Source of the DNA: Luidia sarsii
Lineage: Eukaryota > Echinodermata > Asteroidea > Paxillosida > Luidiidae
DNA: 64,000 nt
Reading direction: 5' to 3'
Assembly (NCBI GenBank): GCA_949987565.1
Contig: OX465110.1
Location: 15,292,290-15,356,289, forward strand
The notes under the pieces are model-generated. The model worked only from the letters and a program-made list of their open reading frames with translations. It had not been told where the DNA came from and made no database searches. Position numbers and translations under genes: made by a program. Shown here piece after piece: positions 13,301-19,684 of the stretch (position 1 is its first letter; every line of letters begins with the position of its first letter).

Positions 13301-16300
13301 GTCTCTGGATAGGTGAGACAATGCGAGACAGTCAGATAATATCATAGATGGTATACTATTACTAGACACATCTCCCAATTTTCTTTGCAGATTTAGTTTC
13401 TAATTATGTTTGCATCAAGAGTAACACCACTGCAAAGCAACCTTTTCTCAGGAAGTGACCACAGAAGTTTTGGGTCCTATTTCATGCACCAGGCTTCTAT
13501 CCGTTCACTTCCACACTGCCAAGTGCATCTTCACTACACACTTCATCTGTCCACAGGATTTTCGTCATCTTCCAAAGAATCTGCATATCACAGCTTTTCA
13601 AAAGCTCCTTTATATCAGGAGTTACTGGCCAAGCTTCACTAACGTACATCCAAGAATACCATTCCTTTTTCGGGGGCGAGGCTACTGTTCCCAAATCTGG
13701 CTGGACACGTACCTTAAGAGGTTCCAGCTCCCTGATTTGCTCCCTCTGGTGAGACAACATCATCTCGTACTCCGTCTTGATGGAGGAGAGTAGAGGCTTG
13801 TAGGTCTTGAAGTCTCCAATCAAGTACTCAAATACCTCCCTGTACGCCTATGTTGTAGTACAGACAAGCCATGGTAAAATTAACTTTCTGATCCAAGACG
13901 AAGTGGAAGGTTTGCGGAGGCACCATGTAACACTTCTCTTTCCAGAAGAAGTGTGGCTCTGAAAAGAGCCGGTAACTCAACGTTTCGGGTAGTGTGTTAC
14001 TCTGCCCGTCCTCAGGAGACATCTAGCAGACAATGTCTTGTTGCCGTGAAAAGAAAGTTCACTGCAGTTTCACCACATTTTCTTGCTCAAATGCTCTACA
14101 CCAGCTTTCCGTGGTGATTTCACCAGTTGTCTTTTCAACTTTCAAGGCCACATTCTTGGTGGTAAATGGCCGCAATGCACATGCCTATGGTGTACAACTA
14201 CACAGACTAGACCACAACTGCCTGGCAGATGAGTCGTGTGGTGATTTTTAAGAGTGGGTCAAATGAGGTGAAATGTTCAGGGTGAATTCACTCTAAAAGG
14301 GTACATGAAATCACTATGATTTAGTATGAATTTGGATTTTCATGGCAACATGACATATTCACCCAATTTTCAGTGAGAGTGGGATCTAGAGGCAGATTGC
14401 CTATTAATATTCATGACAAAGGTGGCATCCATATTCATATCTCATCCATATTCATGGCTACATGAATAATGCAGTACCCACCTGCAGCCTGAGCTCGCTG
14501 GGGCCGGCCTTGTCCCCATCCAGGTTGCGCAGCTCCTTCTGGAGGAAGATCTCCAGCTGCTCCAGGAAGCGGGGCTTGGGGATGACCGAGCGCTGGGGGT
14601 CCTCGGCCGCCTCGACCGTCAGACGGCCGTCGGGGCTGGAGCGGGGCCGGTGGGCCGGCAGGGCTGGCTTGGCGGTGGCCTGGGCCGTGGCGTGGGCCGG
14701 CCAGGTGTCCAGGGCACCGGCCTTGGTGTCCACAAAGGGCTGGAGAGGGAGGCCATGATTCAAAGGAGGGCTGGAGATGTTAGTAGCCATTCAAAAGCAT
14801 AGCAGATTGCGAACTACTTGTTGTGGTCAAGTTCACAAAACGTTAAGACTCGTCCTAACTCGAGTTAAGAAGAGTAACTCGTCCTAACTGAGAACGATTT
14901 CATCAAAGATAAGAAGGGTTTAACACATAATAAGTAAGATCGATCATAAGTAAGATCGATCCTAGAGCTAGGACTCTTCCTAAATCCAAGGATCGATCTT
15001 AAGTTAGTGTTGTGTATTAGTCACACCTAACTATCTTGACCCCCCTTACCTAGTAACCTTCAGCTCACTTCAGCCCACTACTACACATGACTCAATTATC
15101 CTGGACCCATTCCACTGACCACTTTCCTAGAAACCTTATGATCAGACCTCCTGCATTGAAACCTGTTTACCAAGCCCTCTATCCTCCATCATTTAAGTAT
15201 TGTATTATAATTATTGGTCACCTACTTCTTTTAGACCACACCCCCAACTCTTGCTAAGACAGTAGAAGAGAGAGTAAGAGAGACGACAGAAGAGTATGTT
15301 TATGGATCAGAGTTAGAGTACAATTGCTAGATGCTGCGTTAAGTGTAATAAAAGAATGCTGTATATCGTTGCCACTACATCAGAGTGAACTTAGTCCAAT
15401 GTGAAAAGTGTGAAAGTCTGAAGAGTAAAGCCTTTCTGATCCCGGAACACAACATTAGGAAGAGTTTCGTGAAATCGACTGCTGGAGGTTTGAAGGTTTC
15501 AAAGCATTGCAGCATTGGGAATTGAGCACTGAAGAAATAATGTTCCAAATCACTGTATCATTGAGAATTCAGAGCTGAAGGGGTAGCGACTTGACGGACT
15601 GAGAGATAATGACTGAATGCATACCAATATTGAGAACTAACTGCTGGAGATTTTCAGGTTTCAAAGCATTGAGAATTGAGCACTGGAGATAATGTTTCAA
15701 AATTACTGCAGCACTGAGAATTCAGAGCTGGAGGGGTAGCGATCCAAAAGCATAGTGGTATTTGGAATTGACGGACTGAGAGATAATGATTGAATGCATA
15801 GCAGTATTGAGTTTTCAGAAGACAGGAATTATGAGGTAACCATGCAAAGCCTTGCAGTTTTAGGAACTGAGGGATGCAATAGCAAAACAATTAGACTGAC
15901 AAATATCAAGGCATGTAACCAGTTATTGAAGATTCGCAAACCCCGAACAATCAATCTGACCACTTTTAAAATTTGAAAAATTGGCAAAGAAAACTTTGAT
16001 TGGACTGGGACTAAGTGAAAGCCAATGCCAATTTTTCAAATTGTTCAAAAGTTCCCAGTCAGTTTTTTCAGTTGTTTCACTTTTAAAGTTGTTTAAGATG
16101 GCTGGTAGCAAAGCGCTGGCAATGTGCAAACCGGTTGCCAAGTTGACCTTGGTGTAACGCACCGAGGTAAAAAAAAACCCGACTCTTCCACCCAGTTTGT
16201 GCACGGAGTGTCAAGTCGCGTCCGTTATTGATATGGAACTCTTCCCAAACAGCTTTCTGCAGCCTCGGTTGCAGCCAGTTTCCTTACCTTGAGGGACTGC

Positions 16301-17955
16301 GGCTGGGGTAGCTTGTGTTTGGTCTTGTCGTGGACAGCCGTCAGCTGATAGCTGGGACCCTGTAGGCCTTCATACTGCCTGACTGCCCTGGGGGATATGC
16401 CCTGACCCACAGCTGGCTGTGTGCTGCATGAAGGAATGAATCAGTATGCACAATGAGTGAGTCAGTGAATATATTTGGAGGTAAACAAGCTCATGACATC
16501 ATATACAATGCAGTGTTTAATGCGAAGTAAAAACTTGAGAAATTCCCGAGTAACATTAAGTAAAATTTGAGTCTCAATATTTAGAGGGCCTGATGTTTCG
16601 ATCCTAGCAGGACCTTTCTCAAAGGCGGAGTCACTCTGCCTTTGAGAAAGGTCCTGCTAGGGATCGAAACGTCAGGCCCACTAAATTTTGAGATTTGCAT
16701 TTTGGTAATTTTAGTCCGTAAACAGTTTGCAAAATTTTGGAGTCCTACTTGCAAAATTTGAGTCCTACAAAATTGTTTCAAACTGCTCATTGACTTCAGT
16801 TGAATGACCAAAAGTATCCAATTCTCAAATAATAAGAGCCTTGAGGTTTCAGCCCAGCAGGAACTTTCTCAAAATCAAACTTTTAAGACCTTTAAGAAAG
16901 TTCCTGCTAGGATTGAAGCATCAGGTCTTCTAGTTTTTAAAGATTTAATCAACTGTGGTTAATGGCCGAGTGCTTCTGACTGGGGCCCACACCATGTAGC
17001 AAAGGTAGTTGACTATTTCAGTATTTGGGAGAGCTGCCATTACATGAAATGTTCACAGATTTACATGAAACTTAAACTGTTTGAAGATGGTCATAGTAGA
17101 AACCTCTCACTGAAATATTTCTGCCTAAAAAAAAATAGTCAAATGTTGTATTTTGGGAGAAATGAGAAAAGGAAATAGTTTACGTTTCACCGAGATCTAA
17201 ACTATTTTTTCGAACAGTACGGCGTTGAATGCTGCATTTTCGCAAAACAAATGAAGCGGTTTTCACGGTTTTCTCGAGACTCGGTTGGCGGATTGAGCTG
17301 GAATTTTAACAGGTGTGCTCTTTCATGCATGTGGTGGATCAGACAACGTATGGATGCTATTCTTTGACCTCGACCAATATTGTGTAGGGGCTTTAAAAAA
17401 AGGGCATTATACATTTACTAGTAATTACTAATAAGTAATAGTTAGTTGAGTAAAATTATTAGATTATTTAATAAGATTATCACCACTCAATAGACAGAGT
17501 ATATAGACTATAGACTAGTATTATAAGCCTTAGTAAGTTAGTTAGAATTTAGAAAGTTAGACACTCAATAAAAAAACTAGTCCATGACATTCAATGTTCA
17601 TTGATTGACAAGTTTCACTCCACTTTCGGTGAGTGCATGAGAATGTCAAATTCAACAGCTCCGACCGATTGAATAGGCAAGGAGTATACACCATGTATCT
17701 TGCTTAGCTGAGGTAGCCTACAGCTTGGATAAAGACCAAATCTGAGGCTTTTCCCCAACCACGTTCAATAAAAGAAGCAGGCTGGATTCAAGTTACTCGG
17801 GTATAACACTGGCAGGACGTGTACGGAAAATGGTGTTTTCCTGACACTTGGTCACAACACAAAACTGTCGCCTTTAAATGCGTTAATTCAAGTTCTATAA
17901 AGATCTACCTTCCGATCGGCGGCAATTTTGCCAGAGGCATCGCTTTAGTTGTCAT
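1168..17955 (-). CDS. TSNAXIP1: TSNAXIP1 orthologue, full gene model (16 coding exons)
   Basis: This is a coiled-coil protein whose vertebrate relative binds translin-associated factor X (TSNAX) and is expressed mainly in testis and ciliated cells. Coding exons 5' to 3' on the minus strand are 17955-17909, 16423-16288, 14739-14482, 13847-13713, 12575-12411, 11125-10944, 9690-9579, 9302-9241, 8597-8508, 7402-7252, 6058-5930, 5266-5096, 3877-3707, 3079-2897, 2188-2082 and 1378-1168. All junctions are GT-AG and phases agree throughout, giving 2310 nt (769 residues plus stop). The TSNAXIP1 N-terminal domain covers about residues 100-210, with PKPRFLEQLEIFLQKEL, FKTYKPLLSSIK and HQREQIRELEPLK. Residues about 200-400 are a long acidic/basic coiled coil, including ARKLLVSDINDLRYQ. 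The C-terminal half is acidic and helical. Identity rests on remembered family sequences. The gene neighbourhood supports it, because RANBP10 adjoins TSNAXIP1 in human. Exon 1 is the least certain part. Confidence 0.9.
1480..1735. repeat. Inverted pair of tRNA-derived SINE heads
   Basis: An antisense tRNA-like unit (about 1480-1557) faces a sense unit (about 1666-1735). Each has an A-box-like segment (TAGCTGAGATGGTGAGAGCG in the sense unit) and a B-box-like segment (GGTTCAAGTCC). A spacer of about 108 bp between them contains GACTTAGTTGAC. The same arrangement with the same spacer recurs at 51095-51359. SINE body sequence continues to about 1850. Confidence 0.85.
1890..1985. repeat. Fragment of TTAA-type MITE family B
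   Basis: Shares the words GTTAACACACAAACTGTGGC and AGGGCCTTTAACGATCG with copies at 9360-9505 and, in the opposite orientation, 39633-39954. It is truncated. Confidence 0.7.
2082..2188 (-). CDS. TSNAXIP1: TSNAXIP1 exon 15
   Basis: Encodes residues 665-699, starting DEDGGARPFVNLIRKQ and ending QIKMELGER. The acceptor is CCCAG and the donor is GTAAGT, with phase 2 at the 3' end. The following exon completes the split Asp codon. Confidence 0.88.
2897..3079 (-). CDS. TSNAXIP1: TSNAXIP1 exon 14
   Basis: Encodes residues 604-664, including ISKANLEAALKEVFALKPEE and LLDAALADLN, in amphipathic helices with a weak EF-hand-like character. The acceptor is TAG and the donor is GTGAGA, phase 0 at both ends. 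Confidence 0.88.
3124..3497 (-). mobile_element. MITE family A, copy 1
   Basis: A non-autonomous element of about 374 bp with terminal inverted repeats starting (T)TAAAGCCCCTACACAAC and ending in the complement at GGGGCTTTAA. It contains no open reading frame. Other copies lie at 8008-8376, 17050-17396 (truncated) and 32063-32460. TTAA at both ends fits a piggyBac-type target, but that assignment is inference. Confidence 0.85.
3498..3590. repeat. MITE family B fragment abutting family A
   Basis: Begins GGCCCTATACAAC, then has a repeated TATACAACA stretch and CAGTTTGTGTTTAAACC. It matches the start of the longer copy at 39633. It directly follows the end of the family A copy. Confidence 0.65.
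3707..3877 (-). CDS. TSNAXIP1: TSNAXIP1 exon 13
   Basis: Encodes residues 547-603: a helix (NHQMEMLGQLMEALDKAS) followed by a proline/acidic linker ending EGEGEEPQEK. The acceptor is ATAG and the donor is GTACTG, phase 0 at both ends. The linker is likely disordered and variable between species. Confidence 0.85.
3918..4044 (-). mobile_element. MITE family D fragment
   Basis: Shares TGAACATTTCACCTCATC and GACCTGCTCTTAAAATCACC with the longer copies at 8646-8935 and 14030-14375. The 16-bp minisatellite begins exactly where this fragment ends. Confidence 0.75.
4045..4980. repeat. 16-bp minisatellite, about 58 copies
   Basis: The unit is CTGGGCTCTTTAGGAA with variants AGGAGC, CTCTACAGG, CTCTATAGG and GGGATTTTTT. 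The variants recur in the same order near 4484, 4655 and 4797, so the array has a higher-order structure. It fills the intron between exons 13 and 12 and stops about 115 bp short of exon 12. Confidence 0.95.
5096..5266 (-). CDS. TSNAXIP1: TSNAXIP1 exon 12
   Basis: Encodes residues 490-546, including DAYLARFLDEMYRDKKVIAE and EGLCSLFYQVLKNE. It is strongly helical. The acceptor is CCTCAG and the donor is GTACGC, phase 0 at both ends. Confidence 0.9.
5364..5515 (+). mobile_element. MITE family D fragment
   Basis: Contains GGTGATTTCACCCG, CACATTCTTGGTGGTA and GGCTGCAATG. These also occur in order in the family D copy at 14030-14375. Confidence 0.65.
5530..5900. repeat. Tandem repeat, unit about 60-65 bp, about 5-6 copies
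   Basis: Each unit contains TCCATAGACTCATGTGTAAT, GAAGCCACAGCC and TATCTATAGTGGC, with small deletions between units. It ends about 30 bp before exon 11. Confidence 0.85.
5930..6058 (-). CDS. TSNAXIP1: TSNAXIP1 exon 11
   Basis: Encodes residues 447-489, starting GLGEDVPVYLHTETKVRNR and ending AKNKLESE. The acceptor is TGTAG. The donor is a weak GTTGGC. Phase is 0 at both ends. Confidence 0.88.
6146..6410 (-). repeat. tRNA-derived SINE (antisense)
   Basis: Reverse-complement A/B-box region at about 6160-6225, then the shared SINE body TTCAACCATTAACTGC and CCCCGCTTTCATTCAGATG. In sense orientation the body precedes the tRNA-like unit, an unusual order for a SINE. The same order is seen at 10098-10325. 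Confidence 0.8.
6449..6484 (-). other. Hammerhead-like motif
   Basis: The minus strand reads CTGATGA, then a stem GGCCAG/CTGGCC, then GGAACGTC. It resembles a hammerhead core, but GAA is changed to GGAA and one base sits between CTGATGA and the stem. It adjoins family C foldback sequence. Confidence 0.5.
6525..6840. repeat. Foldback repeat family C
   Basis: Imperfect inverted repeats carry GGAAGGTTTGCGATGA, AAGGAGTGTGGCTCTGAAA and their complements, for example CACCGCAAACCTT at about 6765. It is one of five copies, with others at 10655, 13892, 48905 and 56952. Confidence 0.75.
7252..7402 (-). CDS. TSNAXIP1: TSNAXIP1 exon 10
   Basis: Encodes residues 396-446, starting PEWDRCAGYLEGGEERW and including SSDYKVELLLKELAGDG. 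The acceptor is GGACAG and the donor is GTGAGT. The first base completes a split Arg codon. Confidence 0.9.
7493..7790. mobile_element. MITE family B, copy with eroded right end
   Basis: Starts TTAAAGGCCGTATACAACATT and shares TTTGAGCTAAAACCTTTG and GGAATGTTTAATGG with copies at 9360 and 39633. The right terminus is not recognisable. It is AT-rich and noncoding. Confidence 0.65.
8008..8376 (-). mobile_element. MITE family A, copy 2 (intact)
   Basis: 369 bp, TTAA at both ends and complementary termini. It carries no TACATG insertion, so it serves as the empty-site reference for the copy at 32063-32460: it reads GTGTGCTATTTCATG and GTTTACGTCTCACC on its minus strand. Confidence 0.9.
8508..8597 (-). 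CDS. TSNAXIP1: TSNAXIP1 exon 9
   Basis: Encodes residues 366-395 (TLLEVNKQMLTQRDEFYSEL), a coiled-coil segment. The acceptor is TTCCAG and the donor is GTACTG. The flanking split codons (Asp, Arg) agree with the neighbouring exons. Confidence 0.9.
8646..8935 (-). mobile_element. MITE family D, near-complete copy
   Basis: Runs from GTGAAAATCAAAACCGTGAA to GGTGAAATCACC. It shares GCGGCTATTTACCACCAAGA with the copy at 14030-14375, which lies in the opposite orientation. It is noncoding. Confidence 0.75.
9241..9302 (-). CDS. TSNAXIP1: TSNAXIP1 exon 8
   Basis: A 62-nt coiled-coil exon (KLQEELATLKNDHETLMGEH), residues 346-365. The acceptor is CCACAG and the donor is GTAAGT, phase 2 at the 3' end. 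Confidence 0.9.
9360..9505. repeat. MITE family B fragment
   Basis: Contains GAGCTAAAACCTTTGCAGG, AACACACAAACTGTGGC and a duplicated terminus (ATAGGGCCTTTA, then TATGGGGCCTTTAG). It lies in the intron between exons 8 and 7. Confidence 0.7.
9579..9690 (-). CDS. TSNAXIP1: TSNAXIP1 exon 7
   Basis: Encodes residues 308-345, including AREDLTEATQRLTEMIANYG and VVPRRDFEGLKAQHE. The acceptor is TTTTAG and the donor is GTACAG. The first base completes a split Arg codon. Confidence 0.9.
10098..10325 (+). repeat. tRNA-derived SINE (sense)
   Basis: Body CATCTGAATGAAAGCGGGGA, then GCAGTTAATGGTTGAATGC, then a tRNA-like region with TAGCTCAGATGGTAAGAACA (A box) and GGGTTCAAGTCCCGG (B box). The tRNA-like unit is at the 3' side. 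Confidence 0.85.
10614..10835. repeat. Foldback repeat family C, near-perfect palindrome
   Basis: The left arm (about 10648-10720) contains GGAAGGTTTGCGGTGAACAC and GTTCTGAAAAGAACCTGAGG. The right arm (about 10740-10828) is its complement. Several copies of GAGGGTAAC lie between them. It is transcribed within TSNAXIP1 intron 6 and could form a long hairpin. Confidence 0.88.
10944..11125 (-). CDS. TSNAXIP1: TSNAXIP1 exon 6
   Basis: Encodes residues 248-307, starting LQEEVAAEYYKYRNECDARK and including LLVSDINDLRYQQED, a hallmark conserved stretch of TSNAXIP1. The acceptor is CACAG and the donor is GTGCGG, phase 2. Confidence 0.92.
11276..12180. repeat. 21-bp minisatellite, about 43 copies
   Basis: The unit is close to GGCAGGGCACCCAGGCCAGTT. 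It is perfect at about 11330-11520 and more diverged elsewhere. Because the unit is seven codons long, several frames stay open for hundreds of bases on both strands, giving repeats such as QLAWVPC. It sits inside the intron between exons 6 and 5, out of frame with exon 6, so I read it as noncoding. Confidence 0.95.
12411..12575 (-). CDS. TSNAXIP1: TSNAXIP1 exon 5
   Basis: Encodes residues 193-247, SMLVTVSEQCDQKVMALREE through SLQMQIDK, the beginning of the long coiled coil after the N-terminal domain. The acceptor is TTACAG and the donor is GTACTG, phase 0 at both ends. Confidence 0.92.
12693..13192. repeat. Trinucleotide-type (CCA/CAT)n tract
   Basis: About 500 bp of CCACCATCA, CATCATCA and related words, including blocks of about 54-60 bp that repeat (CCATCATCATTACCATCACT). 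The long Ser/Pro- or Met/Val-rich open frames across it are compositional artefacts. Intron 4 of TSNAXIP1. Confidence 0.95.
13713..13847 (-). CDS. TSNAXIP1: TSNAXIP1 exon 4
   Basis: Encodes residues 148-192, AYREVFEYLIGDFKTYKPLL through REQIRELEPLK. This is the core of the TSNAXIP1 N-terminal domain and the most recognisable part of the gene. The acceptor is CATAG and the donor is GTACGT, phase 0 at both ends. Confidence 0.95.
13892..14028. repeat. Foldback family C copy with hammerhead-like motif
   Basis: Contains GTGGAAGGTTTGCGGAGGC and GTGTGGCTCTGAAAAGAGCC. Read on the minus strand, 14015-13979 is CTGAGGA, a GGG/CCC-based stem, then GAAACG. This agrees with the CUGANGA...GAAA core apart from one extra base before the stem. 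Confidence 0.7.
14030..14375 (+). mobile_element. MITE family D, long copy
   Basis: Carries GGTGATTTCACCAG, GGTGTACAACTACACAGAC, GAGGTGAAATGTTCAGGG and TTTTCATGGCAACATGAC. It is inverted relative to 8646-8935. No coding capacity is seen. Confidence 0.78.
14482..14739 (-). CDS. TSNAXIP1: TSNAXIP1 exon 3
   Basis: Encodes residues 62-147: an Ala/Pro-rich linker beginning PFVDTKAGALDTW, then VIPKPRFLEQLEIFLQKELR opening the N-terminal domain. The acceptor CTCTCCAG has a good pyrimidine tract and the donor is GTGGGT. The frame also stays open upstream to 14790, but the phase match to exon 2 favours this acceptor. Confidence 0.9.
15480..15811. repeat. Two tandem copies of a roughly 165-bp unit
   Basis: Both copies hold GGTTTCAAAGCATTG, GAATTGAGCACTG, AATTCAGAGCTG, GGGGTAGCGA and TGACGGACTGAGAGATAATG in the same order. 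They lie in TSNAXIP1 intron 2. Confidence 0.85.
16288..16423 (-). CDS. TSNAXIP1: TSNAXIP1 exon 2
   Basis: Encodes residues 16-61 (TQPAVGQGISPRAVRQYEGL through LPQPQSLK). An in-frame stop lies just upstream of the acceptor CATGCAG, so translation must enter by splicing. The donor is GTAAGG. Confidence 0.82.
16586..16679. repeat. Foldback of Penelope-type tail (family E)
   Basis: Two inverted arms of about 44 bp carry GATCCTAGCAGGACCTTTCT and its complement. Family E is the 3' tail seen next to the Penelope endonuclease fragment at 30525-30656. A weaker foldback of the same family follows at about 16838-16932. Confidence 0.85.
17050..17396 (+). mobile_element. MITE family A, 5'-truncated copy
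   Basis: Begins inside the element (ATGTTCACAGATTTACATGA) and runs to the right terminus TGTGTAGGGGCTTTAA. The left end is missing. Confidence 0.8.
17909..17955 (-). CDS. TSNAXIP1: TSNAXIP1 exon 1 (proposed start exon)
   Basis: ATG at 17955-17953 opens 47 coding bases (MTTKAMPLAKLPPIG plus AG) ending at a GTAGAT donor. The phase fits exon 2 exactly, whose first base C completes a Ser codon. I chose it because it is the only phase-compatible ATG-plus-donor I noticed upstream, and it lies 95 bp from an X-box-like site. It is short, so homology gives no support. Confidence 0.5.
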
Positions 17956-18049
17956 TTCTGCCAAAGTTGCTCCAAATGTTCACACCGTTCTAGACATTGT
18001 TTACGATAGTTGACCGTGCAGTGTCGTAACTCGTATGGGCCCGTATGTC

Positions 18050-18062
18050 GTTGCTATGGCAC
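18050..18062. promoter_or_regulatory. Candidate RFX X-box
   Basis: GTTGCTATGGCAC matches 11 of 14 positions of the symmetric X-box GTTGCCATGGCAAC when extended one base. RFX factors bind X-boxes within a few hundred bases of ciliary-gene starts. The position, 95 bp upstream of the proposed TSNAXIP1 ATG, is typical. Confidence 0.5.
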
Positions 18063-19491
18063 ATGCCGCACGATGACCAGTCTCGATTCGAGTCGCAGTC
18101 CTGACCAGTCTTGTTGCGCAACCAACCTGCGCTCGAATCAAGTCTACGCAGACGAGGCGCAATATAATTATACTATATTATTTCTAATGAGTAATGACCG
18201 AAGATTGAACTTGCATTAATGAAAAAAAAATATTTGAAGTCTTCTGCCTCCAAGCCAACGACGAATTCAGAGACAAAACGATATTTTTTAACGAATACTG
18301 CTGTGGCAATTGTAAATAAACAAATAAATAAATGCACGAATTACATATGCCACTGCCAGTGACATGCCGTGCTCAAGTTGTCAACCTGCCTGTGAGTGAC
18401 TGTGATGTGGTGAGCCATGGAGGAATAGTTCGTATTCCTCCATGGGTGAGCCAAGGCGGTAACTCAGCGAACGACATCAAAAACCAGAGTGGGCAACAAC
18501 AGCATGCAGCAGTCTTATCAGCGGTCATTCCTTCCTCCGTGGTCATACGCAAGAAGATGCGATGAATGGCACAGCTAATTGCAGTTTTATTATTTGAATT
18601 CATAACTAACCAATTTACTATCAACTTCTCTCTGTGGTTTTTATGTCATAATAATTGTATGGATTACATGTCCCACTGGCACACTTCAGGGACATTTTAT
18701 TTGCGGAATACAAACCTTTTTGACCGCATGGAAAATTAATTCATAAGATGCACATATTATATATTCATTATAAATAAGAAAAAATCATTTTCACCACAGC
18801 TGCTTTGTTTGTGTTAATATCCTACTTTCAGAAAAGTGAGGCTACAAAATTTCACGTGAATATGAAAAAGAAACGATAAAACAAAAAATCCAACTGAAAT
18901 CTTTGGGGAAAGGAGACTTTATCGCAAAACAATAACACACCCATTGTTGTGATCTGAAATAAGTGAAAATCCTTTACAAAACATGTTGCAAACATACAAC
19001 TTTCTTAAAAATAATATACAAAATAGTTGAAATAGTTTGAACAAGCAGTTTCAGAAAAAAATGCTGTAAAAAGTTGCTGTTGCACGAAAGTTAATAATGC
19101 ATGATTCAAAATAATCGAAATAATCGACAACGAAGTAAACAAATCAACCGAATAACGATATATGATTAATTATTGATTGATTAATTGAATGAAACTCGTG
19201 GCGACTGTAAACAAAATAATGATCTTATGAATATTCTGGACTTTAACTATCGCCCAGTAGCATGGTGCCCGTTTCCGCTAGAAACAAAACGTGGTAACGA
19301 TTTCCACAGTAAAAGTGGTCGTGAAGTCAGGGTTTCGGTCTACCATCATTCTTTGTCCGATGGCTGGTTCCGCTCGCACTGTGCGCGTAGGGTGAATGCG
19401 TGCGAGGCGCGGGGTACCCACGAACCGATGCCGTGCATTGCAATGTGTAGAATATTGGCTATGCAAATGAACGTCATCATATGGGCAAAAA
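18063..19491. promoter_or_regulatory. Divergent intergenic region and RANBP9/10 5' flank
   Basis: Mostly AT-rich with no recognisable gene. A small CCATGGAGGAAT hairpin lies at 18415-18446. The segment at about 19310-19440 is relatively CpG-rich. An octamer ATGCAAAT (19461-19468) and an ACGTCAT element (about 19471-19477) lie just upstream of the RANBP9/10 start codon. No TATA box is evident. Promoter function is inferred from position. Confidence 0.5.
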
Positions 19492-19684
19492 ATGGCGACT
19501 CGCGAAGAAGGAACTAGCAATAGCAGCAACCAAAACAGTGAAAACGTAGACCCTACAGACAGGCTAAAACAGCTCTATCCCGCTGTCAATGAGGAGGAAA
19601 CACCTTTGCCTAGACTATGGAACACGAAAAATAAATGTACCCTCATTGGGCTGTCGCAAAACAACCTACGGGTCCATTACAAAG
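19492..19684 (+). CDS. RANBP9/10: RANBP9/10 exon 1 with start codon
   Basis: Residues 1-64, [10 protein letters not shown] through [11 protein letters not shown]. The ATG has A at -3 and G at +4. [19 protein letters not shown] is a family hallmark. The donor is GTAAGT, phase 1. Confidence 0.96.

Noticed and set aside
12636..13378. Ser/Pro-rich, Met/Val-rich and Gly/Asp-rich open frames
   Set aside because: All are shadows of the (CCA/CAT)n tract in intron 4.
14740..14790. Extending TSNAXIP1 exon 3 upstream to 14790
   Set aside because: The frame is open, but the codon there is not a clear start in a good context, while the CTCTCCAG acceptor at 14740 joins exon 2 in phase.
19278..19529. 83-codon minus-strand frame upstream of RANBP9/10 as an alternative TSNAXIP1 first exon
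   Set aside because: It overlaps the RANBP9/10 start on the other strand, has no suitable donor in phase that I could see, and lies far from exon 2.
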